Assembly (NCBI RefSeq): GCF_039537985.1
Contig: NZ_BAABBN010000015.1
Location: 248,001 to 312,000 of the forward strand
DNA length: 64,000 nucleotides
Reading direction: 5' to 3'
DNA from: Litoribacillus peritrichatus
Lineage (GTDB): Bacteria > Pseudomonadota > Gammaproteobacteria > Pseudomonadales > Litoribrevibacteraceae
Shown here: positions 53,089-61,070 of the stretch, in pieces
How positions within the stretch are numbered: position 1 is the stretch's first letter
Layout: every line of letters starts with the position of its first letter
The notes under the pieces: generated by a model
The model's input: only the letters and a program-made list of their open reading frames with translations
Database searches by the model: none
What the model was told of the DNA's origin: nothing
Made by a program: the position numbers and the translations under genes

Positions 53089-54981
53089 ATGAATCAACTT
53101 GCTACCCGTAATTTTGATCCTACCCGTAATTTTGATCCTACCCGTAATTTTGATCCTACCCGTAATTTTGGTTCTTCTCGTAATTTTGGTCCTACTCGTA
53201 GCTTTGGTCAACGCTCGGGCCGACTTTCACTGGGTTTGGCCATTATGTTGGCCAGTGGCTCGGTATTTGCGAATTTAACGCCGGACGTTTTGCACACATT
53301 CAGTTTGGAACAGGCCACGGGCAACGATGGTGAATTGGTGGGCGCCAAGCCTCATACGCCACCTGTTTACAACCCGGTTGATGGCAAGCTGTATGGGGTG
53401 ACCCCATCAGGGGGCTTAATGGGGGCATTTAGTACTCAGTATCGTTTTACGCCTGGGGCTGAAAACAGTGATTACGAGTCGACTTCTAACAGCCTTAATG
53501 TTGTGGGCGGCTTTCATACCGGCTTAGTGGTGGATGATGCCGGGGCGGTGTTTGGTGGCGCCAACCCGCTTACTTTGCCTTTTCCTCTCCCTATCCCTAC
53601 TCATGATACCGGAATGTTGTTTCAGTGGACTGACGCAGATGGTTTAACCAATGCCTTTCCGGATGAAAATACCGACGCCGATTATGGTGACGCTTTTAAA
53701 CCTCGTGGCCTACTTGCTGTGGACGAAACCAATAATATCTACTTTGGCGGAGGTTCAGGTCGTATTGGTATGTCGCTGTTTCGTCGTACAGCGGCAGGCG
53801 CCCTTGAGCAGCTGGTGGATTTCTCTAATGAAGAATACGTTCAGGGTGCGGGTAGCTCGGCGATTTATCTGAAAGGTCAACACCCGGCGGCTGTGGTATT
53901 CAGTGAGCAGGATCAGGCAGTTTATGGGTTGGCAGTTCAGATCAATTCAGCTGGTGCAGGTGACCCTACGGAGGTGCCGGACGGAGATGAAGCAGCAGGC
54001 ACATTATTCAGAGTCAACGCGGCAGACTTTACAGCCGACGGTTCCAGCCCGGTTGAAGTATTGCATACCTTTGCCAGAAACGCAGAAGGTGCTGTGCTTG
54101 CAGAAGTGGATACTCAGCATGCGTTAATTGAAGCAGGGGATTGGTTGTACGGAACGTCGGAAAAAGCGGTTTGGCGAATAAAAAAAGGCGATCCTGCGTC
54201 TTTCATGCTCTTACACGAGTTCGGTAGCGGTAATGGAGTAGAGGCGGATGCAGACGGAGCCGAGCCCTATGGGCCTCTGGTAATGGCCGAAGATGGCAAC
54301 ATTTATGGCACCACCCGCACCGGTTTTGCCAATGACGGCACCGCTCGTGCGGGCACAATTTATCGCATTGTCATAGGTTCACAGGACGACCGTGAAGACG
54401 ATGCTTATCAGCAGCAACACCAATTTAATGTCGAACAAGGTGGGGCATGGCCTGTGGGGCTGGTGTCTGGCCCATCCGTTGATGGCATTCATACGTTATT
54501 TGGTGCTACCGCTCGTGGTGGTTCCGAAGGTGACGCCATTAACCCCAATGACGTGGATGGCCTGGGTGCCGTGTATTCCGTCGCTGTGGCGATTCCGGGC
54601 AGCCTGACCCTTGCCTCTGATCAAGCACAAATTACCTTGGGCGAAACCGTGACTTTGACTTGGCAGAGTCAATACCTTCAAACCTGTAATGCAACTGGTG
54701 ATTGGCAGGATGAAAAGGCCGTCGAAGGCACAGAAACACTGACGCCTGAAGATGCAGGACAACTTACTTTTACCCTGAATTGTCAGGACGTCCACGGTTC
54801 AGACGTCACCGCCAGTGTTCAACTAGAGGTGGCTGAAGATCAAGGCAATGCCGCCGGAGATGGCGGCAAGAAACGTTCTGGCGGTTCTTCAGGCGGTGGT
54901 TCGATGAACTGGTGGCTGCTTGGTTTGCTTAGCCTAGGCGGTATGTTCGCCCGTCGTCGCAAAAATTCGTTCAAACCTTGA
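53089..54981 (+). CDS. GloVer-repeat protein with Ig-like domain and GlyGly-CTERM tail (first copy)
   Basis: A 630-residue exported protein. Residues 1-47 are an odd basic lead made of six near-identical hexapeptides (TRNFDP type), then a hydrophobic signal core (LSLGLAIMLASGSVFA). The mature part has several GloVer-type repeats (VLHTF.../...DGKLYGVTPSGG, LLHEFGSGNG.../...DGNIYGTTRTG), which form a beta-propeller-like array in this class. An Ig-like domain follows (ITLGETVTLTWQSQYLQTCN), then Gly-Ser linker and a GlyGly-CTERM signal (GGSMNWWLLGLLSLGGMFARRRK), the type cut by rhombosortase on secreted surface proteins. It lies between hasR and hasA. Function unknown. Confidence 0.8.
   Translation: MNQLATRNFDPTRNFDPTRNFDPTRNFGSSRNFGPTRSFGQRSGRLSLGLAIMLASGSVFANLTPDVLHTFSLEQATGNDGELVGAKPHTPPVYNPVDGKLYGVTPSGGLMGAFSTQYRFTPGAENSDYESTSNSLNVVGGFHTGLVVDDAGAVFGGANPLTLPFPLPIPTHDTGMLFQWTDADGLTNAFPDENTDADYGDAFKPRGLLAVDETNNIYFGGGSGRIGMSLFRRTAAGALEQLVDFSNEEYVQGAGSSAIYLKGQHPAAVVFSEQDQAVYGLAVQINSAGAGDPTEVPDGDEAAGTLFRVNAADFTADGSSPVEVLHTFARNAEGAVLAEVDTQHALIEAGDWLYGTSEKAVWRIKKGDPASFMLLHEFGSGNGVEADADGAEPYGPLVMAEDGNIYGTTRTGFANDGTARAGTIYRIVIGSQDDREDDAYQQQHQFNVEQGGAWPVGLVSGPSVDGIHTLFGATARGGSEGDAINPNDVDGLGAVYSVAVAIPGSLTLASDQAQITLGETVTLTWQSQYLQTCNATGDWQDEKAVEGTETLTPEDAGQLTFTLNCQDVHGSDVTASVQLEVAEDQGNAAGDGGKKRSGGSSGGGSMNWWLLGLLSLGGMFARRRKNSFKP
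53104..53211 (+). repeat. Six 18-bp tandem repeats at the start of the first GloVer gene
   Basis: Units begin at 53104, 53122, 53140, 53158, 53176 and 53194. The first three are identical, the last three diverge. Each encodes one T-R-N-F-x-x hexapeptide, in frame. Confidence 0.95.
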
Positions 54982-54996
54982 ATTGCATGATTCAGA

Positions 54997-55042
54997 TTTC
55001 CGGAGTTTCCGGAGTAAACCCCGGCAGTTCATAAGAGCTGCC
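54997..55042 (+). other. Short repeat and hairpin in the leader of hasA
   Basis: A 9-bp unit TTTCCGGAG is duplicated (54997-55005, 55006-55014). A hairpin GGCAG/CTGCC follows (55023-55042), 30 bases before the hasA start. Confidence 0.6.
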
Positions 55043-55071
55043 TTCAATTCAATAAAAAAGGAAAAATAACT

Positions 55072-55722
55072 ATGGCTATTACAGTCACTACAGGCGCAAC
55101 TTTTGGAAATTACTCAGACATTACAAATGGTTGGAATGATTTGGATTCATTTTTTCCTAGTTTTAATGCGCATTTTCAAATCGCAGACCACAGTGAAAAC
55201 CCGGGTGCGTTTGCAGGCGAAGAAGATGCCAATCCAGTCGTTGATACCGGCTTCTGGGGCAACATTCTAGGGCCGTTTTCTGGTACTCAATATGTGTTGG
55301 AAAGTAAGAGTGCGGAGCTGGATCTTGGTTTTATTGTGGAGGCCGCTGATGGCAGCTACCTCAATTACACCTTCTTCTCCGGCCCGTCACACACCATGTA
55401 CGGAGAAATCGAATCCATTACTTTCGGTAGTGGTTTGGTGCAGGATGCAACGACGGGTGAGTACAGCTTTACCGAAGATCTGGTCAGTATCGATGGCTTA
55501 GATACCATTGGCCTGAACGGTGGACTCGATGCAAATGGTGATGTGATCGGCCGTAAGACCGGTGAAAATGACACCCATAACCTGATCAACTCGCTTAAGG
55601 ATGGGGATCATACAGAATTAGTTCGCATACTTGATGAAAACGGTTACACCGAAGTCAATCAGTTGGCTGAATTGATGGGCGTCTCTGATGTTTCGGACAC
55701 TGAACTGGCCTTTGCCGCTTAA
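55072..55722 (+). CDS. hasA: Secreted haem-binding hemophore HasA
   Basis: The 216-residue protein matches HasA: the N terminus begins MAITVTTGATFGNYSDI, the core has SGTQYVLESKS, the segment LNYTFFSGPSHTMYGEIESI is clearly aligned with HasA, and the C terminus ends in ELAFAA like the ABC-secretion signal of HasA. Tyr99 (LNYTF) equals the Tyr75 haem ligand of Serratia HasA and His107 (PSH) its partner His83. The other ligand, His32, lies on a loop; here His34 and His40 are the candidates, and the loop that follows is longer. No N-terminal signal peptide, as expected for type I secretion. AAAAAGGA precedes the ATG. Confidence 0.93.
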   Translation: MAITVTTGATFGNYSDITNGWNDLDSFFPSFNAHFQIADHSENPGAFAGEEDANPVVDTGFWGNILGPFSGTQYVLESKSAELDLGFIVEAADGSYLNYTFFSGPSHTMYGEIESITFGSGLVQDATTGEYSFTEDLVSIDGLDTIGLNGGLDANGDVIGRKTGENDTHNLINSLKDGDHTELVRILDENGYTEVNQLAELMGVSDVSDTELAFAA

Positions 55723-55728
55723 AGTGTT

Positions 55729-55767
55729 GTCATCCAAAGCGCATCCCACTTCCGCGCTTTGAATGAC
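55729..55767 (+). terminator. Long hairpin right after hasA
   Basis: 14-bp stem with one mismatch, GTCATCCAAAGCGC with GCGCTTTGAATGAC, 11-base loop. It starts six bases after the hasA stop. No T run follows, so mRNA stabilisation is as likely as termination. Confidence 0.75.
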
Positions 55768-55769
55768 TC

Positions 55770-55806
55770 AGGTGCATCGCTGCCCAGTGATGCACCTTAT
55801 TTTAAT
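55770..55806 (+). terminator. Second hairpin after hasA with T-rich tail
   Basis: 8-bp stem GGTGCATC/GATGCACC with a ten-base loop, followed by TTATTTTAATT. It fits a leaky Rho-independent terminator between hasA and the following genes. Confidence 0.75.
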
Positions 55807-55838
55807 TCGTTTGAGAGATCAATAGATTGAGACATACC

Positions 55839-57809
55839 ATGAGTTTTCATTTTCCGATGCGCCAGCTGTTTCGTTGCGTGTTTGCTGTTTGTGTTTTGTT
55901 TTCTGTGGCTGTTGAGGCGGCAGACGACGTAAAGGTGAATTATCTGACCTCGTTTCATGGCTCGGGCCCTGATATTGATCTGAAAGGTTGGCCACAAGCC
56001 AGTAATCCCGCTACTCCGCCAATACTTAACGAAAATGGTCGCCTTATTGGTATGACCCACTCGTATGGGGATGTTTATTCTCTACCGCCAACACCATCCC
56101 ATTATTTGGTGGATGATAGTTTGTACAAAGAACAAGGCATGGTGTCTCACCCTGGCCTGTTGGTGAAGAGTTCAGTGACGGGGCACTATTATGGTAGCGC
56201 GTATGTGGGCCAACGTGATACCGAACTAAGTGCTGGCGCTGTGTTTCGAATGGAATCTGATGGTACAGGGGGGGAGGTCATTGCTTCCAGCGTCGGGGCT
56301 GTAGCGTATCCGACGGGTGTAGTGCAACTTGATGATGACGATAATCTTTATGGCCTGGATCGAGGGCCGGAGAATAACGGCCGGATTTTTAAAATTACCA
56401 AAGACGGTGCCTTTTCTGTTTTACACACGTTTTCTGCCGGGCCGAGCGGTCAGATGCAGTTCCCCAATGGCATGATTTTGGCGAACAACGGTTGGCTATA
56501 CGGTGTCACGGCTTACCGACGGGGTACCCCTTACCTAGAGGACACACCGACCGAAGTGGATACCCCGGTGGGTACCCTGTATCGCATTAATCCGGGTGAT
56601 CCACAAAGTTTTGAAATTTTACACACCTTTATCTTGGCGGAAGGTGAGATTCCCTGGTTTGATTTATCACGTCGTTCCTATGGGCCGAAGCCGGTTTATT
56701 TGCCCTTGAAAGGTTTTTTAATGGCGCACTTGATTGAAGCGCCAGACGGTTATTTTTATGGCACTACTTCAATAGGTACTTGTTGGACTGCAGGTGTCTA
56801 TAACGGTGGTGATATAGCGATTAGAGATGCTCCTTTGTGTAGTGGCAAATATTTCCCTTATTTAAGCTCAGGTGAGTCTGCGATGGTTGGTCCGTACCCT
56901 CATTACGATGGCCCTATGACCCATGGTGCCGTGTACCGGATGGCCGCTGATGGCAGTGACTTTACAATCATTCATGAATTCAACGGTGAAGAGGGCAGCC
57001 AGCCCAGAGGATACTTAACCATAGCCGATGATGGGTATTTATATGGCACTACCATGAGTGGCGGTTTGTATAAAAACGAACCTGAGTCTTATCGTGAAAC
57101 TAAGACTTATCCTAATGACCCTGAAGCGTTAACGTACGATGGCACTCTCTACCGGATACGCTTGCCTGAAATCGAACTGGCAAACGATGGCTCAGTATTA
57201 AATAGCGGCTTTGAATACTTGCATTCGTTTAAAGGCGGCATTGATGACGACAGTGATGGCAAGCTACCTACCGGCGTGTTGGCTGCTTCAAATGGGCGTT
57301 TGTATGGTTCTACCGTCTATGGAGGCCGTGGTTATACCTCAAGTAACGGCATCGTTTGGCAGAATGATATCAAGGGAACCATTTTTGAGGTGGATCTTCA
57401 AGGCGACGCTCCGGGTGCCAGTGTTTCTGTCACCGTGACGCCGGGGGTGGCAGCAAAAGGTGAAAACGTTGAAGTAACCTGGTCCAGCAACAGTGCTTCA
57501 AACTGCATTGCCAGTGGTGGTGCAGAAAGTGATGGCTGGAGCGGTAATCGGGCCACCGCCGGCAGTATTGATGTCTCCCCAGAACCGGGCACCTACTTTT
57601 ATATTTTAACCTGTGATGATGACCTGAAAGGGGGGCAAACCAGTGATCTGATTACCTTACGAGTCGAAGAGGATGATGTGATCTCGGTGGGTAACAAGGT
57701 TGATTATGGTAACGGCGGTGGCAGTTTGAGTTGGATCTCATTCGTATTGCTTTTACTGTTGGGTGGGGTGAAATCTTTGGTCTTGGTTTTGAAGAGAAAC
57801 GAGGGCTGA
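55839..57809 (+). CDS. GloVer-repeat protein with Ig-like domain and GlyGly-CTERM tail (second copy)
   Basis: A 656-residue exported protein with a signal peptide (cleavage near VEAADD). Five or more GloVer-type repeats follow (VLHTFSAGPSGQMQ.../NNGWLYGVTAYRRG, IIHEFNGEEGSQPRG.../DDGYLYGTTMSGG, YLHSFKGG.../SNGRLYGSTVYGG), then an Ig-like domain (GVAAKGENVEVTWSSNSASN) and a GlyGly-CTERM tail (GNGGGSLSWISFVLLLLLGG and KRNEG). It has the same plan as the protein at 53089. It ends one base before hasD. The ATG at 55839 with GAGA before it is chosen; TTG 55827 and ATG 55857 are alternatives. Function unknown. Confidence 0.8.
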   Translation: MSFHFPMRQLFRCVFAVCVLFSVAVEAADDVKVNYLTSFHGSGPDIDLKGWPQASNPATPPILNENGRLIGMTHSYGDVYSLPPTPSHYLVDDSLYKEQGMVSHPGLLVKSSVTGHYYGSAYVGQRDTELSAGAVFRMESDGTGGEVIASSVGAVAYPTGVVQLDDDDNLYGLDRGPENNGRIFKITKDGAFSVLHTFSAGPSGQMQFPNGMILANNGWLYGVTAYRRGTPYLEDTPTEVDTPVGTLYRINPGDPQSFEILHTFILAEGEIPWFDLSRRSYGPKPVYLPLKGFLMAHLIEAPDGYFYGTTSIGTCWTAGVYNGGDIAIRDAPLCSGKYFPYLSSGESAMVGPYPHYDGPMTHGAVYRMAADGSDFTIIHEFNGEEGSQPRGYLTIADDGYLYGTTMSGGLYKNEPESYRETKTYPNDPEALTYDGTLYRIRLPEIELANDGSVLNSGFEYLHSFKGGIDDDSDGKLPTGVLAASNGRLYGSTVYGGRGYTSSNGIVWQNDIKGTIFEVDLQGDAPGASVSVTVTPGVAAKGENVEVTWSSNSASNCIASGGAESDGWSGNRATAGSIDVSPEPGTYFYILTCDDDLKGGQTSDLITLRVEEDDVISVGNKVDYGNGGGSLSWISFVLLLLLGGVKSLVLVLKRNEG

Positions 57810-57810
57810 A

Positions 57811-59616
57811 ATGAAACAAGTTGCCACCGATCAAAGTGAGATTCGCCAAGCTTTAGCCCTCCATAAAAATGCCTTTCGCAGTGTCGGGGCGTTCAGCGCT
57901 GTGATTAATATCTTAATGCTGGTGCCTGCGATTTATATGCTGCAGGTGTATGACCGGGTATTGGCATCAGGCAATCAATTCACCTTATTGATGTTGACCG
58001 GTCTTGCTCTGGGTTTATATGGCTTGATGGGCGCGCTTGAATGGGTGCGCAGTTTGTTGGTGATTCGTATTGGTGATCAACTGGATGAAGCCCTTAATCA
58101 ACGCGTTTACGACGCAAGTTTTGAGCATCAGTTGAGTGGCGCACAATCCGGCACGTTTCAGGCCGCTCAGGATTTATCTCAAGTTCGTCAGTTCATGACT
58201 GGCAGCGCGTTATTTGCGTTTTTTGATGCGCCCTGGTTTCCGGTTTATTTGCTGGTGCTGTTTTTGTTTCACCCTTGGTTGGGGGCTTTGGCGTTGGCAG
58301 GGGCCGTGATATTACTGGTGTTGGCCTTGATTAATGAACGTTGGTCAAAACGACCGTTGGAGGCGTCCAGTCAGTGGGCGTCTAAGTCGAATCAAATGGC
58401 AACCGCCCAACTGCGCAATGCCGATGTCATTGAAGCCATGGGGCTGTTGTCTCGGCTTAGGCAACGTTGGTTGTTGTTGCATCGTCAATCACTGGCACAA
58501 CAATGCTTGGCCAGCGAGCGCAGTGCGTTGATTAATGCAATGACCAAAACCTCGCGAACAGCACTGCAATCTTTGATGCTGGGATTGGGCGCTTATCTGG
58601 CCGTTCAGGGGGAGATCAGTGCCGGGATGATGGTGGCAGGTTCCATTCTGGTTGGCCGTATGCTGGCGCCGGTGGAACAGTTGATCGGTGCTTGGCGACA
58701 GTGGACCAACGTACAGATAGCCCGAGATCGCTTAAATACTTTGTTAACGGCTTACCCGGTCAAACCGGTTGGCCTGCCGCTGGCCAAACCGGAAGGGCAC
58801 CTGTTATTGGAAAGCCTGAGTGTGGTTGCTCCGGGGGCTAAACAACCGTGTTTAATGAACCTGACGTTTTCTTTGGAGGCCGGAGAGACGCTGGCTGTGG
58901 TAGGGGCTTCTGGTTCAGGAAAGTCCTCTTTGGCTAAAGCTTTGGTTGGAGTCTGGAAACCGAGATTAGGCAAAGTTCGGCTGGACGGCGCGGATCTTCA
59001 GAACTGGGATAAGGAATCTCTGGGACCTCACATTGGCTACTTGCCGCAAGATGTGGCTTTGTTTGCAGGCTCCATCACCGACAACATAGCCCGGTTTGGT
59101 GCAGTCGACCCTGAACAGGTCTTTGCTGCTGCGAGACAGGCGGGCGTTCACGAGCTGATACTGTCGCTACCAAAGGGCTATGATACCGAGCTGGCCGATG
59201 GCGGGATGGGTTTATCTGGAGGCCAGAAACAGCGCATTGGTTTGGCCAGAGCTCTCTACGGTCAACCAGCGTTGATGGTGTTGGATGAACCCAATGCGAA
59301 CCTGGATGAACACGGTGAAAAAGCCTTAGCCGAAGCCATTAAGCAAATGAAAGAAGCCGGTCAGACGGTTGTTTTGATTACTCACAAACTGGGGGTTTTG
59401 GCACTGACGGATAAAGTGTTGGCGCTGAAATCCGGTTCGCTTCAAACCTTTGGCCCAACTTCCACTGTATTGGCTGCATTAAACGGCCAAACGCCGCTGA
59501 AGAAGCCTGCGCCTGACACGCAATCGTTTGCTCGTTCCCCGGAAGTATCTGCCAATGGCGTAAACAGTCGGGTGTCTTACAGTTTTGGTTCAAGCCAGTC
59601 CGGAGCCGCAGTATGA
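57811..59616 (+). CDS. hasD: Type I secretion ABC transporter HasD
   Basis: The 601-residue fused permease-ATPase exports HasA. The N-terminal half has five to six membrane segments (SAVINILMLVPAIYMLQVYD and others). The ATPase half has Walker A at residues 365-372 (GASGSGKS), signature LSGGQKQR (468-475) and Walker B LMVLDEP (488-494). There is no N-terminal peptidase domain, as expected for HasD/PrtD exporters. GAGGGC precedes the ATG. It overlaps hasE by four bases. Confidence 0.93.
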   Translation: MKQVATDQSEIRQALALHKNAFRSVGAFSAVINILMLVPAIYMLQVYDRVLASGNQFTLLMLTGLALGLYGLMGALEWVRSLLVIRIGDQLDEALNQRVYDASFEHQLSGAQSGTFQAAQDLSQVRQFMTGSALFAFFDAPWFPVYLLVLFLFHPWLGALALAGAVILLVLALINERWSKRPLEASSQWASKSNQMATAQLRNADVIEAMGLLSRLRQRWLLLHRQSLAQQCLASERSALINAMTKTSRTALQSLMLGLGAYLAVQGEISAGMMVAGSILVGRMLAPVEQLIGAWRQWTNVQIARDRLNTLLTAYPVKPVGLPLAKPEGHLLLESLSVVAPGAKQPCLMNLTFSLEAGETLAVVGASGSGKSSLAKALVGVWKPRLGKVRLDGADLQNWDKESLGPHIGYLPQDVALFAGSITDNIARFGAVDPEQVFAAARQAGVHELILSLPKGYDTELADGGMGLSGGQKQRIGLARALYGQPALMVLDEPNANLDEHGEKALAEAIKQMKEAGQTVVLITHKLGVLALTDKVLALKSGSLQTFGPTSTVLAALNGQTPLKKPAPDTQSFARSPEVSANGVNSRVSYSFGSSQSGAAV

Positions 59617-61070
59617 CGCAGAGCAGCTTGGCCTACCAGAATCGTATGGCCCACCAGAATCCTAAGGCCCACCAGAATGGTATGAGCCATGACGCCACCA
59701 TCAAACCTATCCATTCAATTCATTCGAACGCAGAGGTTGCCCGACAGGGGGCTCACCGTTATTCACGTATCGGTTGGTTGTTGGTATTGATCGGCTTTGT
59801 CGGATTTGTATTGTGGGCCGGGTTGGCCCCCTTGGATCGGGGGATAGTCGTCGAAGGCACGGTGACAGTGGCGGGTTATCGCAAAGCGGTGCAACACCCC
59901 AGTGGTGGGGTGGTCGATCGTATCTTGGTAAGCGAAGGTGAGCAGGTACAGCAAGGCCAGGTCCTGGTGGAATTGGACAACGCGGTTTATCAGGCACAGG
60001 CTATGTCGGCACAAAGTCATTATGTGATGGCATTGGCGGCTCGACAGAGATTGATTGCTGAGCGTGAAGGCTTAAGCCGTATTCCGTGGGAGGCCTTACC
60101 CCAGCAAATTACGGACAGTCTGACCGATGTTCCCAACCTGGACTTAGCATCGCTTGACTTTACGATCATGGATAACATTCAGGCGCTTCAACAACGCTTG
60201 TTTCACAGCCGTCGCCAGAGTTTAAACACTGAGTTGCTAGGGTTGGCTGAAAATCTGGCCAGCGGTGAAGCGAGACTGAAAGGGTTGCAAGGGATGCAGA
60301 CCAGCCAACAACAAAGGTATGCATTACTGACTCAGCGTATTGATGGCTTGAAAGCATTGGCAGAGCAAGATTACATTCCTCGTAACCGGGTATTGGAGCT
60401 GCAGGGGATGCAAGCCCAGTTGTTGGGCGAGCAGCTTTCAACCGACGCTGACATCGGCAGCATTCGGCGACAACAGGCTGAAATCCAAGCCCGTTCAGCC
60501 AACCGGAAAGCGAACTACCAGCAAGAGGTAAACCGTCAGCTGGCCGACATCCGTCTGGAGATTGAAACCCAGAAGGAGCGCTTAACCGATGCTTATAAGC
60601 GGTTGGCTCAAAGCCAAATGGTTGCGCCTGTCAGTGGCCGAGTGGTGGATTTGAAGATCTTCACCGAAGGCGGGGTGATCAGTCCGGCTGAGCCTTTAAT
60701 GGAGATATTGCCGGATAATCAACCTCTGCTGGTGGATGCCAGATTGCCGTTGGAGGCAGTCGACAGCCTTTATGAAGGGCAGGCGGTCGACTTGATGTTT
60801 ACCGCATTTAACCGCAGTCAAACGCCGAAAGTGGCAGGCCAGGTGGTTCAGATCTCTGCCGACCGACTGAAAGACGCTCAAACACAGCAGCTCTATTACG
60901 GCCTTCGTATCGAAGTGTCTGCTGATGCGATGAATGAATTACAAGGGCTGACCGTTTTGCCCGGTATGCCGGTTCAGGCTTTCGTTCGTAACGGAGAGCG
61001 TTCCTTGTTGAGTTACTTGTTTAAGCCATTTACAGATCGCTTGCCAATGGCATTGGCGGAGGATCAATAG
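59613..61070 (+). CDS. hasE: Type I secretion membrane fusion protein HasE
   Basis: The 485-residue HlyD-family adaptor has one membrane segment (about residues 51-69), a biotinyl-like half motif (VVDRILVSEGEQVQQGQVLV), a long helical hairpin, and a beta barrel end (MVAPVSGRVVDLKIFTEGGV and after). The first 25 residues hold three related hexapeptides encoded by an 18-bp repeat. It overlaps hasD by four bases and meets hasF with no gap. Confidence 0.92.
   Translation: MTQSSLAYQNRMAHQNPKAHQNGMSHDATIKPIHSIHSNAEVARQGAHRYSRIGWLLVLIGFVGFVLWAGLAPLDRGIVVEGTVTVAGYRKAVQHPSGGVVDRILVSEGEQVQQGQVLVELDNAVYQAQAMSAQSHYVMALAARQRLIAEREGLSRIPWEALPQQITDSLTDVPNLDLASLDFTIMDNIQALQQRLFHSRRQSLNTELLGLAENLASGEARLKGLQGMQTSQQQRYALLTQRIDGLKALAEQDYIPRNRVLELQGMQAQLLGEQLSTDADIGSIRRQQAEIQARSANRKANYQQEVNRQLADIRLEIETQKERLTDAYKRLAQSQMVAPVSGRVVDLKIFTEGGVISPAEPLMEILPDNQPLLVDARLPLEAVDSLYEGQAVDLMFTAFNRSQTPKVAGQVVQISADRLKDAQTQQLYYGLRIEVSADAMNELQGLTVLPGMPVQAFVRNGERSLLSYLFKPFTDRLPMALAEDQ
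59630..59683 (+). repeat. Three 18-bp repeats at the start of hasE
   Basis: Units begin at 59630, 59648 and 59666; they share GGCCxACCAGAAT and differ at a few positions. They encode the hexapeptides around AYQNRM, AHQNPK and AHQNGM. Confidence 0.9.
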
